A DNA stretch of 64,000 bases from Aggregatibacter actinomycetemcomitans (lineage in GTDB: Bacteria; Pseudomonadota; Gammaproteobacteria; Enterobacterales; Pasteurellaceae): assembly GCF_003130205.1 (NCBI RefSeq), contig NZ_NRDF01000008.1, forward strand, positions 33,355 through 97,354, in the 5' to 3' direction. Shown here piece by piece: positions 56,005-64,000 of the stretch. Position numbers and translations under genes: made by a program. Each line of letters begins with the position of its first letter. The first letter of the stretch is position 1. The notes beneath the pieces are model-generated. The model ran no database searches and was not told where the DNA came from. It saw only the letters and a program-made list of their open reading frames with translations.

Positions 56005-57135
56005 ATGATGAAATTAAACTGTATTTTAAAAATATCCGGAATTTCCACCGCACTTTTTCTAGCGGGTTGTTCCTCAAATTCAAGTGCGCCGACGCAATCC
56101 TCCGAACCAACGAATTCTGTCATGGCAGTGAATCCAACAGCGGTGTATAGCAAGCCCCGCACCTTAGATAACTTCAACGATTATGTGAATTTCTTGAAAG
56201 CCAAAGCGGCGGCAGAAGGCGTTTCTGCCGACGTATTGAATGCACAAAATAATATTAATTACATTCAAAAATCCGCGGATTTGGACGACCGGCAAGCGGG
56301 CAGAATTCGCAAGCGCGATCCGAATGTCCCACCGATTATCAACCCGAACGGCATGACCAATTACTTAAATCGCGTATTAACCAAGAATAAAGTAGACACA
56401 GCGGAAGCACGTTATTGGGAGCAATTGCCGCAGCTTGAAAACGCCTCAAAGAAATTCGGCGTACCGAAAAATTATCTGTTAGCCTTGTGGGGCATGGAAA
56501 GTAGCTTCGGCTATTATCAGGGCAATTACGATGTGTTATCCACCTTAGCTACCCTTGCTTTTGACGGACGTCGCGAAGCCTTATTCAGCAAAGAATTCAT
56601 CGCCGCCATGAAAATGTTACAGCGCGATCATATTCAACGTCATAAAATGCTGGGCTCATGGGCGGGCGCCATGGGGCAAACCCAATTCATGCCAAGCTCT
56701 TACCTCAGCTATGCTGCAGATGGCAACAATGACGGCGAGAAAAATATCTGGACCAATCATTATGATGTTTTCGCCTCCATCGCCAATTATTTACACACCG
56801 TCGGCTGGAACGAAAACCTGCCATGGGGCGTAGAAGTTGCGTTAACCCAACCGTTAGACATGGCGCTTGCCGGCACGGAAGACAATAAAAAACGCACTTT
56901 ACGCGACTGGCAAAATATGGGCGTCACCCTAAAATACCAAACTCCACAAACGCAACAAAAACTGACCGCACTTTCCGGCACGCAAGATTTATGGCTGGTA
57001 AGACCGGATCGTGAATTAGGGCGTGCATTTTTGGTCTCTAATAATTACAGAACCTTGCTACATTGGAATAAATCCAACTATTTTGCCGTGAGTATTGGAA
57101 TGTTTGCTGATAGGATTGAACAAAGAGTCAGATAG
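56005..57135 (+). CDS. mltB: Membrane-bound lytic murein transglycosylase B
   Basis: A 376-residue outer-membrane lipoprotein that cleaves glycan strands to 1,6-anhydro ends. The lipobox LFLAGC is at residues about 17-22. The catalytic Glu is Glu165 in LWGMESSFGYYQG. Further SLT-B blocks are FIAAMKMLQRDH, GAMGQTQFMPSSY and NDGEKNIW. ATG 56005 and ATG 56008 are both possible. It is not a polysaccharide gene but sits between two such sets. Confidence 0.94.
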   Translation: MMKLNCILKISGISTALFLAGCSSNSSAPTQSSEPTNSVMAVNPTAVYSKPRTLDNFNDYVNFLKAKAAAEGVSADVLNAQNNINYIQKSADLDDRQAGRIRKRDPNVPPIINPNGMTNYLNRVLTKNKVDTAEARYWEQLPQLENASKKFGVPKNYLLALWGMESSFGYYQGNYDVLSTLATLAFDGRREALFSKEFIAAMKMLQRDHIQRHKMLGSWAGAMGQTQFMPSSYLSYAADGNNDGEKNIWTNHYDVFASIANYLHTVGWNENLPWGVEVALTQPLDMALAGTEDNKKRTLRDWQNMGVTLKYQTPQTQQKLTALSGTQDLWLVRPDRELGRAFLVSNNYRTLLHWNKSNYFAVSIGMFADRIEQRVR

Positions 57136-57204
57136 GCTTAGGCATTTAGAATTAGGTCATTTTATAAAGTTGTGAGATAATTTTTTAAACCTAGAGGGAT
57201 AATT

Positions 57205-58272
57205 ATGTTGAAAACTATTTTAGTTACAGGCGGTGCAGGTTTTATAGGTTCTGCAGTAGTTCGCTATATTATTGAAAATACACAAGACAGCGTAGTTAAC
57301 GTTGATAAATTGACCTATGCAGGAAATTTAGAATCTCTTGAAGCAGTGAAAAATAATCCACGCTATACATTTGAGCAAGTGGATATTTGCGATGCAAAAG
57401 CACTTGCTCGCATATTTCAGCAGCACCGGCCTGATGCAGTAATGCACTTAGCCGCAGAAAGCCATGTTGACCGTTCTATTGATGGGCCTGCTGCTTTTAT
57501 TGAAACCAATATCGTGGGTACTTATATTTTATTAGAAGCCGCTCGTGCTTATTGGAATAGTTTAAACGATGAGAAAAAAGCAGTATTCCGTTTCCATCAT
57601 ATTTCGACCGATGAAGTTTATGGCGATTTAGATGGGACGAACAATCTATTTATTGAAACCACGCCTTATTCCCCAAGTAGTCCTTATTCTGCATCAAAAG
57701 CCTCTAGCGATCATCTTGTTCGTGTGTGGTTACGTACGTACAGCTTGCCAACGATTGTGACTAATTGTTCAAATAACTATGGTCCTTTTCATTTTCCTGA
57801 AAAATTGATTCCATTGATAATTTTAAACGCCTTAGATGGCAAACCGCTCCCTGTGTATGGTAACGGTCAGCAAATTCGTGACTGGCTATTTGTAGAAGAT
57901 CATGCTCGTGCTTTATATAAAGTTGTGGCAGAAGGCAAAATTGGCGAAACCTACAACATAGGTGGACATAATGAAAAAGCGAATATTGATGTGGTTCGTA
58001 CTATCTGTGCTTTATTAGAAGAACTCGTTCCAAATAAACCTGCTGGCGTCACAAAATACGAAGATTTAATCACTTACGTTAAAGATCGCCCTGGCCATGA
58101 TGTGCGTTATGCCATTGATGCAACTAAAATCAGTCGTGAATTAGGCTGGAAACCACAAGAAACCTTTGAATCAGGCATTCGTAAAACGGTGGAGTGGTAT
58201 CTAAATAACCGAAAATGGTGGAGTCGCGTGTTAGATGGTTCTTACAATCGTGAGCGTTTAGGTAGTCAATAA
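57205..58272 (+). CDS. rmlB: dTDP-glucose 4,6-dehydratase
   Basis: Second step in dTDP-L-rhamnose synthesis. It has 355 residues. The NAD motif is [12 protein letters not shown] near residue 8; the catalytic trio is ISTDEVYGD (Thr-Asp-Glu), and [12 protein letters not shown] gives Tyr and Lys. Codon use is closer to H. influenzae (more AT) than that of the genes to the left. It starts the rmlBADC set. GAGGGATAATT precedes the ATG. Confidence 0.96.
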   Translation: MLKTILVTGGAGFIGSAVVRYIIENTQDSVVNVDKLTYAGNLESLEAVKNNPRYTFEQVDICDAKALARIFQQHRPDAVMHLAAESHVDRSIDGPAAFIETNIVGTYILLEAARAYWNSLNDEKKAVFRFHHISTDEVYGDLDGTNNLFIETTPYSPSSPYSASKASSDHLVRVWLRTYSLPTIVTNCSNNYGPFHFPEKLIPLIILNALDGKPLPVYGNGQQIRDWLFVEDHARALYKVVAEGKIGETYNIGGHNEKANIDVVRTICALLEELVPNKPAGVTKYEDLITYVKDRPGHDVRYAIDATKISRELGWKPQETFESGIRKTVEWYLNNRKWWSRVLDGSYNRERLGSQ

Positions 58273-58276
58273 TTTT

Positions 58277-58285
58277 ACAAGCGGT
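58277..58285 (+). repeat. ACAAGCGGT-type uptake signal between rmlB and rmlA
   Basis: ACAAGCGGT, the core used by the Actinobacillus-type Pasteurellaceae, is four bases after the rmlB stop. It is single, not an inverted pair. Confidence 0.6.
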
Positions 58286-58349
58286 TAGATTCTAGCTCTT
58301 TTTCACAAAAACAACACTAAATATGACTGTACTTTTTGAAGGTCTTTTT

Positions 58350-59222
58350 ATGAAGGGTATTATTCTTGCGGGTGGTTCTGGAACTCGCCTTTATCCTATT
58401 ACTCGTGGTGTATCAAAGCAGCTTTTACCAGTGTATGACAAGCCAATGATTTATTATCCGCTTTCTGTGCTGATGTTAGCGGGGATTCGTGACATTCTCA
58501 TTATTACTACGCCGGAAGATAACGAAAGTTTCAAACGTTTGTTAGGTGATGGTTCTAATTTTGGAGTGAATTTGCAATATGCTATTCAACCTAGCCCGGA
58601 TGGCTTAGCACAAGCATTTCTCATTGGGGAAGCGTTTATCAATGGCGATAGCTGTTGTTTAGTATTAGGAGATAACATTTTCTATGGTCAGCATTTTACC
58701 CAAATGCTGCAGCGAGCTGTTGCTCGGCCTTACGGTGCGACAGTGTTTGGATATTTAGTAAAAGATCCTGGGCGTTTCGGTGTGGTGGAATTTGACGAAA
58801 ATTTCAAAGCTGTTTCTATTGAAGAAAAACCTGCTCAACCTAAATCTAACTATGCCGTAACAGGTTTATATTTCTACGATAATCGCGTGGTCGATTTCGC
58901 GAAACAGGTGAAACCATCTGCGCGCGGTGAGCTTGAAATCACCACATTAAATGAAATGTATCTAAAAGATGGTTCATTAAATGTGCAATTACTCGGTCGT
59001 GGTTTTGCGTGGTTAGACACAGGTACGCACGAAAGCTTACACGAAGCGGTATCTTTCGTTCGCACTATTGAAAGAGTACAAGGTTTGCAAGTTGCTTGCT
59101 TAGAAGAAATCGCGTGGCGTAATGGCTGGTTAACCTCTGAACAAGTAGAAATATTAGCGAGACCAATGGTAAAAAATGAGTACGGTCAATACTTGCTACG
59201 TTTAATCAACGAGGAGAAATAA
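58350..59222 (+). CDS. rmlA: Glucose-1-phosphate thymidylyltransferase
   Basis: First step of dTDP-rhamnose synthesis, from dTTP and glucose-1-phosphate. The N-terminal signature [17 protein letters not shown] and [18 protein letters not shown] are diagnostic, with GDNIFYG later. I chose ATG 58350, after GAAGG. An upstream ATG at 58323 would add MTVLFEGLF, which looks like a decayed uptake signal rather than protein. It has 290 residues and is followed directly by rmlD. Confidence 0.96.
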   Translation: MKGIILAGGSGTRLYPITRGVSKQLLPVYDKPMIYYPLSVLMLAGIRDILIITTPEDNESFKRLLGDGSNFGVNLQYAIQPSPDGLAQAFLIGEAFINGDSCCLVLGDNIFYGQHFTQMLQRAVARPYGATVFGYLVKDPGRFGVVEFDENFKAVSIEEKPAQPKSNYAVTGLYFYDNRVVDFAKQVKPSARGELEITTLNEMYLKDGSLNVQLLGRGFAWLDTGTHESLHEAVSFVRTIERVQGLQVACLEEIAWRNGWLTSEQVEILARPMVKNEYGQYLLRLINEEK

Positions 59223-60101
59223 ATGGCAAAATTTTTGATTACGGGTGCAAACGGGCAAGTTGGCCACTGTTTAACTCAACAATTACAAGGCAAGCACGAA
59301 ATTTTAGCCGTTGATCATGATGAGCTTGATATTACCAACCAAAGTGCGGTGAAAAAAACGGTCAAAAATTTTCGTCCTGATGTAGTTATTAACGCCGCAG
59401 CACACACTGCGGTAGATCGTGCAGAAACTGAAATTGAGCTTTCCGAAGCCATTAATGTAAAAGGTCCTCAATACTTGGCAGAAGCCGCGAAAAGTGTTGG
59501 TGCTGCAATTTTACATATTTCAACAGACTATGTTTTTGACGGCCGGCGTGCAGGTAAATACAAAGAAACTGATGCAACCGATCCGCAAAGTATTTACGGC
59601 AAAACCAAACTAGCGGGCGAACAAGCCGTTGTAGAAGCAAACGATAAATTTATCGTATTGCGTACCGCTTGGGTATTCTGCGAGCACGGCAGCAATTTTG
59701 TTAAAACAATGCTGCGATTAGCCAAAACTCGTGACACTTTAGGTGTAGTTGCCGATCAGATCGGCGGACCTACCTATGCAGGAGATATTGCCGCTGCGTT
59801 AATTCAAATCGCAGAAAAAATTATTGCAGGCAAATCTGTTGAATATGGTATTTATCACTTTACGGGAGAGCCTTATGTCAGCTGGTGTGATTTTGCCAGA
59901 GCAATTTTTGATGAAGCCGTTTCGCAAAATATGTTAGAAAAAGTACCGCTTGTCAATGCAATCACCACGGCAGATTACCCAACACCAGCCAAACGCCCTG
60001 CGAATTCTTGTTTAGATTTAACCAAAATTCAACAAGTATTCGGTATCCAACCAAGTGATTGGCAAAGAGCTTTGAAAAATATTAAAGCGTATGCGGAGTA
60101 A
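59223..60101 (+). CDS. rmlD: dTDP-4-dehydrorhamnose reductase
   Basis: Last step to dTDP-L-rhamnose. The 292-residue short-chain reductase has LITGANGQVG at the N-terminus, NAAAHTAVDRAE, and the catalytic Tyr-Lys pair in SIYGKTKLAGE. It starts immediately after rmlA (stop at 59222). It holds the single Haemophilus-type uptake signal seen in this part (59342-59350, QSAVKK). Confidence 0.95.
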   Translation: MAKFLITGANGQVGHCLTQQLQGKHEILAVDHDELDITNQSAVKKTVKNFRPDVVINAAAHTAVDRAETEIELSEAINVKGPQYLAEAAKSVGAAILHISTDYVFDGRRAGKYKETDATDPQSIYGKTKLAGEQAVVEANDKFIVLRTAWVFCEHGSNFVKTMLRLAKTRDTLGVVADQIGGPTYAGDIAAALIQIAEKIIAGKSVEYGIYHFTGEPYVSWCDFARAIFDEAVSQNMLEKVPLVNAITTADYPTPAKRPANSCLDLTKIQQVFGIQPSDWQRALKNIKAYAE

Positions 60102-60103
60102 AG

Positions 60104-60643
60104 ATGAAAGTTATTGATACTAAAATTCCCGATGTAAAACTATTAGAACCACAAGTGTTCGGTGATGAACGCGGTTTCTTTATGGAAACTTTCCGTGATG
60201 AATGGTTTAGAGAAAATGTAGCAGATCGCACATTTGTACAAGAAAATCATTCAAAATCCATCAAAGGCGTGTTACGTGGTTTACATTATCAAACAGAAAA
60301 TACACAAGGCAAATTAGTTCGTGTTATTTCTGGTGCGGTATTTGATGTGGCTGTGGATATGCGTGAAAACTCGTTAACTTTTGGGCAATGGGTAGGCGAA
60401 GTTTTATCTGCTGAAAACAAACATCAATTATGGGTGCCGGAAGGATTTGCGCATGGTTTTTATGTGTTGACAGATGAAGCTGAATTTACCTATAAATGTA
60501 CAGATTACTATAATCCAAGAGCCGAACATTCACTGATTTGGAATGATCAGACTGTAGGGGTTGAATGGCCAATTTATAGTGAACCGAATTTATCGGCTAA
60601 AGATTTAGGGGGTAAAATGTTGGCGGAAGCGGTGAAGTTTTAA
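60104..60643 (+). CDS. rmlC: dTDP-4-dehydrorhamnose 3,5-epimerase
   Basis: Third step of the rhamnose pathway. A 179-residue cupin, with the catalytic His in LRGLHYQ, the block RVISGAVFDVAVDMR and VPEGFAHGFYVL. Only two bases separate it from rmlD. Base composition falls towards AT-rich at its end, where the wzm gene begins. Confidence 0.96.
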   Translation: MKVIDTKIPDVKLLEPQVFGDERGFFMETFRDEWFRENVADRTFVQENHSKSIKGVLRGLHYQTENTQGKLVRVISGAVFDVAVDMRENSLTFGQWVGEVLSAENKHQLWVPEGFAHGFYVLTDEAEFTYKCTDYYNPRAEHSLIWNDQTVGVEWPIYSEPNLSAKDLGGKMLAEAVKF

Positions 60644-60659
60644 TTTTTAGGTTAATTAT

Positions 60660-61454
60660 ATGGTATTCAGTTTTTTATCTGGTTTATTTAGAAATAAAAG
60701 CCTATTGCTAAAACTAGCCAGAAACGATTTTCAAGCTAGATATAATGGGAACTTATTAGGTATTTTATGGGCATTTATTCAGCCAGTCATAACAATACTT
60801 ATTTTTTGGTTTGTTTTCCAAGTTGGATTTAAAAGCCAACCAGTAGATAATTTCCCTTTTATTTTATGGTTGATTGCAGGAATGGTTCCTTGGTTTTTTA
60901 TAGCTGAAACTATTTCTTCTGCAACACACTCTATATTAGCTAATAATTTTTTGGTTAAGAAGATAGTTTTCCAAGTATCGCTTCTTCCTATAGTCCAAAT
61001 TATATCAGCACTTATTTTACATTTATTTTTTATATTTTTCCTTTTTGGAATGTTTCTATATTATGGATATACCCCTAATATTTATTGGTCACAAGTTTTT
61101 TACTATACTTTTTCTATAACAATTTTCTTATTAGGTCTAAGTTGGTTAACAAGCTCTTTAATTGTGTTTTTTAAAGATGTCGGGCAAATTATTGCTATGG
61201 TAATTCAATTTAGTTTCTGGATTACTCCTATTTTTTGGTCAATAAAGATATTGCCAGAAGAATTTAAATTTTTAATAGAACTAAATCCATTCTATTATAT
61301 TGTAGAAGGATATAGAGATAGTCTAATATATCATGTTTTTTTTTGGGAAAGAACTGAATTATCAATTCAGTTCTGGAGCATTACTCTAGTTACTCTAGGG
61401 GTTGGTGCATATGTTTTTAAGAAATTAAGACCTCATTTTGCGGATGTTATTTAA
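60660..61454 (+). CDS. wzm: Polysaccharide ABC transporter permease
   Basis: A 264-residue ABC-2 type membrane subunit with six hydrophobic helices. NDFQARYNGNLLGILWAFIQPVITILIFWFVF is the Wzm/KpsM-type start, and LNPFYYIVEGYRDSLIY is the typical late motif. With Wzt it should export a lipid-linked O-polysaccharide across the inner membrane. DNA here is much more AT-rich than in the genes left of 57 kb. Confidence 0.92.
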   Translation: MVFSFLSGLFRNKSLLLKLARNDFQARYNGNLLGILWAFIQPVITILIFWFVFQVGFKSQPVDNFPFILWLIAGMVPWFFIAETISSATHSILANNFLVKKIVFQVSLLPIVQIISALILHLFFIFFLFGMFLYYGYTPNIYWSQVFYYTFSITIFLLGLSWLTSSLIVFFKDVGQIIAMVIQFSFWITPIFWSIKILPEEFKFLIELNPFYYIVEGYRDSLIYHVFFWERTELSIQFWSITLVTLGVGAYVFKKLRPHFADVI

Positions 61455-61455
61455 T

Positions 61456-62652
61456 ATGAATAGTATTTCTATTTCAATAAAAAATTTAGGTAAATCATAT
61501 AAGTTATATAAAGAACCACAGGATAGATTAAAAGAAGCTTTAAATCCTTTTAGAAAAACTTATCATACTATTTTTAATGCTTTAAATAATATTAATATCG
61601 AAATTTTTAAAGGCGAGGTCGTTGGTATTATAGGAAGAAATGGAGCTGGTAAATCAACATTATTAAAAATAATTACTGGTGTGCTAACTCCTTCTGAAGG
61701 AGATATTAAGATTGAAGGTAAAATATCTTCCTTATTAGAACTTGGTGCAGGATTTAATCCTGATTATTCTGGATTGGAAAATATCTATTTACAAGGTACT
61801 CTAATGGGGTTATCAAAACAGGATGTTGATAACAGATTAGAAGATATTCTAGAATTTGCGGATATTGGAGAATTCATTTATCAACCAGTAAAAACTTATA
61901 GTAGTGGCATGTTTGCTCGTTTAGCATTTTCTACGGCAATAAATGTTGATCCCGACATATTAATTGTTGATGAGGCGTTAAGTGTTGGTGATATGGCGTT
62001 CCAAGAAAAGTGTATTACTAAAATGAAGTCTATGTTGAATGATCAAAGAACTATTTTATTTGTTAGCCATTCAATGCCAAGCATTAGGAATTTTTGTACT
62101 AAGGTAATATGGTTAAAAGATGGGAAAGTACATACTTCTGGAGAAGCTCATATAGTATGTGAGCAGTATACTGAGTACATGAAAGCTTCATTAGAAGAAA
62201 AGAAAATTACTGCAAATTTACTAAATATAGAAAAGAATGTTTTAAGTAAGAGTATTTATATTGAAAGCATTAAATTAGATTCAAATTCTTATAAAACAGG
62301 GGATGAAATTAATTTAGAGATTAAAATAAGATTTAACAAAAATATAATTGATTATGCTGTTGGTGTATTGGTCTATGATGAGTTCGGTAAATTAATGACT
62401 TTAGTTAATACTATTCGTGATGATTTGACTTTTGACAAACAATATGATCGATTTATACTCAATATCCCTGATAATGATTTTTTATCAGGAAGATACTTTA
62501 TAAGTGTTTCTATTTCTGACAGAAATGTTATGTTTGCTTATGATAGAGATGATTATATTGTAGAATTTTCAATAGAAAGTAAGTTATCTTCCAAAAATAT
62601 CCCTATATCTGAAGGTGAATTTAGATTAAAACATAATTGGATTGTTCAGTGA
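61456..62652 (+). CDS. wzt: Polysaccharide ABC transporter ATP-binding protein with C-terminal carbohydrate-binding domain
   Basis: A 398-residue subunit. The nucleotide-binding domain (about 1-245) has GRNGAGKST (Lys66), the signature TYSSGMFARLAF and Walker B DILIVDEALSVGD. The extra C-terminal region (about 265-398, with YKTGDEINLEIKIRF) is like the Wzt domain that recognises a capped O-polysaccharide end. I chose ATG 61456, one base after the wzm stop; the frame is open from 61438. The C-terminal domain often decides which polysaccharide is exported. Confidence 0.92.
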   Translation: MNSISISIKNLGKSYKLYKEPQDRLKEALNPFRKTYHTIFNALNNINIEIFKGEVVGIIGRNGAGKSTLLKIITGVLTPSEGDIKIEGKISSLLELGAGFNPDYSGLENIYLQGTLMGLSKQDVDNRLEDILEFADIGEFIYQPVKTYSSGMFARLAFSTAINVDPDILIVDEALSVGDMAFQEKCITKMKSMLNDQRTILFVSHSMPSIRNFCTKVIWLKDGKVHTSGEAHIVCEQYTEYMKASLEEKKITANLLNIEKNVLSKSIYIESIKLDSNSYKTGDEINLEIKIRFNKNIIDYAVGVLVYDEFGKLMTLVNTIRDDLTFDKQYDRFILNIPDNDFLSGRYFISVSISDRNVMFAYDRDDYIVEFSIESKLSSKNIPISEGEFRLKHNWIVQ

Positions 62653-64000
62653 AAAAAATATTGATTCTTAATTCCTTTATAAAAAAATATACTGGCTCTG
62701 AAATTATGACTTTAGAGCTTGCAAAGACTTTTAAAGAATTAGATTTCACTGTATATGTTTCAGCATTTGAAGTTGGACAACCACTTATTGATGAGTTTAG
62801 TAAATCTTCTATTAATATTGTGAACATATATAATCTTCCTGATAATGAAGATTATGATATTATTTGGGCCCATCATTTTATTACATTAGAATATTGTTTA
62901 CTAGATAAGAGAATTAAGTCTAATAAAATTATTTTTTCTTCTCTTTCACCATATACACCACTAGAATGCCCACCTTTTGTTTTAGATAAAATATCTCTTT
63001 TTCTAGCTAATTCTTTAGAGACTAAAGACAAATTGGTTTCTATGGGGATAAAAGCAGATATAATCAGTATTTTCCCTAATCCAGTACCTTCTTATTTTTT
63101 TAATTTTAATAAGAATTTTAACTCTATTCAAAGAATAAAAAAAATAGCTATTATTTCTAATCACCTTCCGCAAGAATTGCTGATCTTTTCTCAAGAGGCT
63201 AATAAATACCAGTTAAGTGTTGATATTATTGGCTTTGGGTTTAAAGAAATACTTGTAACACCTAAAGTTCTAATTGAATATGATGCTGTTATTACAATAG
63301 GTAAAACAGCTCAATACTGCCTATCATTGGGTATACCTGTATATTGCTATGATATTTTTGGAGGAAGTGGTTGGATAAATCTTGATAATATAAAGAAACT
63401 TTCAGAATATAATTTCTCTGGCAGAGATTCAAATAAAAAGAAAGATTATATTGAAATAACTAATGATATTTTAAACTATAAAGTCAATTTTACAGAATTA
63501 AGTAATATGGTTGAATATTCTAATATAAATTATAATATGTATAATTTAGTTAAGTATATTATTGAGAATAAGTTTATAAATAGGAATGAAATTAATAAAA
63601 ATACACTGTTAAATATAATTACTCGTCAAAGAAATTTTTATATAGATAAAATTTTTGGAGATGGATTTTGTCAACTATTCTTAAATAAAGAAAATCATTT
63701 TTCTGAAGAAAATTCTTTTAAAAAGAAAATAATTAATAACTCTATAGTTGATGCTTTTTTCAATATAAATAGTAATGAAGTTTCTGAATTTAGATTTGAT
63801 CCGTCTAATAATCCTGCTTTATTTTCAGGATTAGAGATAATAATTCACTATAAAGATAATTCTAGGGAAAATATTTATAATTGTAGCTATGAAAATTTGA
63901 TCAAACTTGATAATGGTAATTTTTTTTCATTATCTAGTGATCCTAGATTATTTTTCAAAAGTAAAAAAAATAAATTTATAACTTTAATAAATGTTAGATA
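62649..64000 (+). CDS. Putative glycosyltransferase, 3' end beyond window
   Basis: An open frame of 450 codons runs from GTG 62649 (VKKILILNSFIKKYTGSEIMTLELAKTF) to the end without a stop. The start overlaps the wzt stop (GTGA). The N-terminus resembles the first Rossmann half of GT-B transferases (KKILILNSF, TGSEIMTLELAK), and CLSLGIPVYCYDIFGGSGW near residue 225 fits the second half. The rest is not recognised. It is very AT-rich with Asn/Ile/Lys-heavy codons. It probably acts in O-polysaccharide assembly. Confidence 0.7.
   Translation, partial: MKKILILNSFIKKYTGSEIMTLELAKTFKELDFTVYVSAFEVGQPLIDEFSKSSINIVNIYNLPDNEDYDIIWAHHFITLEYCLLDKRIKSNKIIFSSLSPYTPLECPPFVLDKISLFLANSLETKDKLVSMGIKADIISIFPNPVPSYFFNFNKNFNSIQRIKKIAIISNHLPQELLIFSQEANKYQLSVDIIGFGFKEILVTPKVLIEYDAVITIGKTAQYCLSLGIPVYCYDIFGGSGWINLDNIKKLSEYNFSGRDSNKKKDYIEITNDILNYKVNFTELSNMVEYSNINYNMYNLVKYIIENKFINRNEINKNTLLNIITRQRNFYIDKIFGDGFCQLFLNKENHFSEENSFKKKIINNSIVDAFFNINSNEVSEFRFDPSNNPALFSGLEIIIHYKDNSRENIYNCSYENLIKLDNGNFFSLSSDPRLFFKSKKNKFITLINVR

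Overview
The window is a chromosomal segment of a Pasteurellaceae bacterium, most likely Aggregatibacter (A. actinomycetemcomitans/aphrophilus group). The grounds are the many copies of the Haemophilus-type DNA uptake signal core AAGTGCGGT/ACCGCACTT, often as inverted pairs downstream of genes, the closeness of the proteins to Haemophilus and E. coli orthologues, and an O-polysaccharide locus starting rmlBADC-wzm-wzt. This genus call is an inference from remembered gene content, not from a search.

Layout. 0-10.4 kb: the end of pepT, letAB (envelope lipid transport) read leftward, then proQ, prc and ldtD-mepK-ycbL, a block for RNA control and cell-wall turnover. 10.5-17 kb: sucA-sucB-sucC-sucD, 2-oxoglutarate to succinate. 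17-41.6 kb: an anaerobic formate region. It holds the selenoprotein fdhF, a Fic-type gene, a complete hydrogenase-4 type operon hyfABCDEFGHI-hycH-hycI, divergent hypF, the respiratory formate dehydrogenase fdnGHI with a second selenocysteine codon, and fdhD. FdhF plus Hyf would form a membrane formate hydrogenlyase giving H2 and CO2; HypF and HycI mature its [NiFe] site and FdhD sulfurates the Mo/W cofactor enzymes. 41.6-44.8 kb: the gluconate module gntR, gntK, gntP with visible GntR and CRP sites. 45-49.6 kb: uvrD with a LexA box, a secreted ATP-dependent DNA ligase, an ElyC-like protein and a YefM-YoeB toxin-antitoxin pair.

49.6-64 kb is surface polysaccharide. The first part (pyruvyltransferase-like, flippase, GT25, polymerase-like, two GT2) has native base composition and uptake signals; mltB follows. 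The second part (rmlBADC, wzm, wzt and a glycosyltransferase-like gene running off the end) becomes strongly AT-rich from wzm onward and lacks the native uptake signal there, which suggests horizontal acquisition.

The most unusual object is a 320-bp non-coding element at 21789-22108 between hyfI and hycH. It has imperfect terminal inverted repeats and a 10-bp direct repeat, and appears to have split a perfect GC-rich hairpin. No tRNA, rRNA or CRISPR array was seen.
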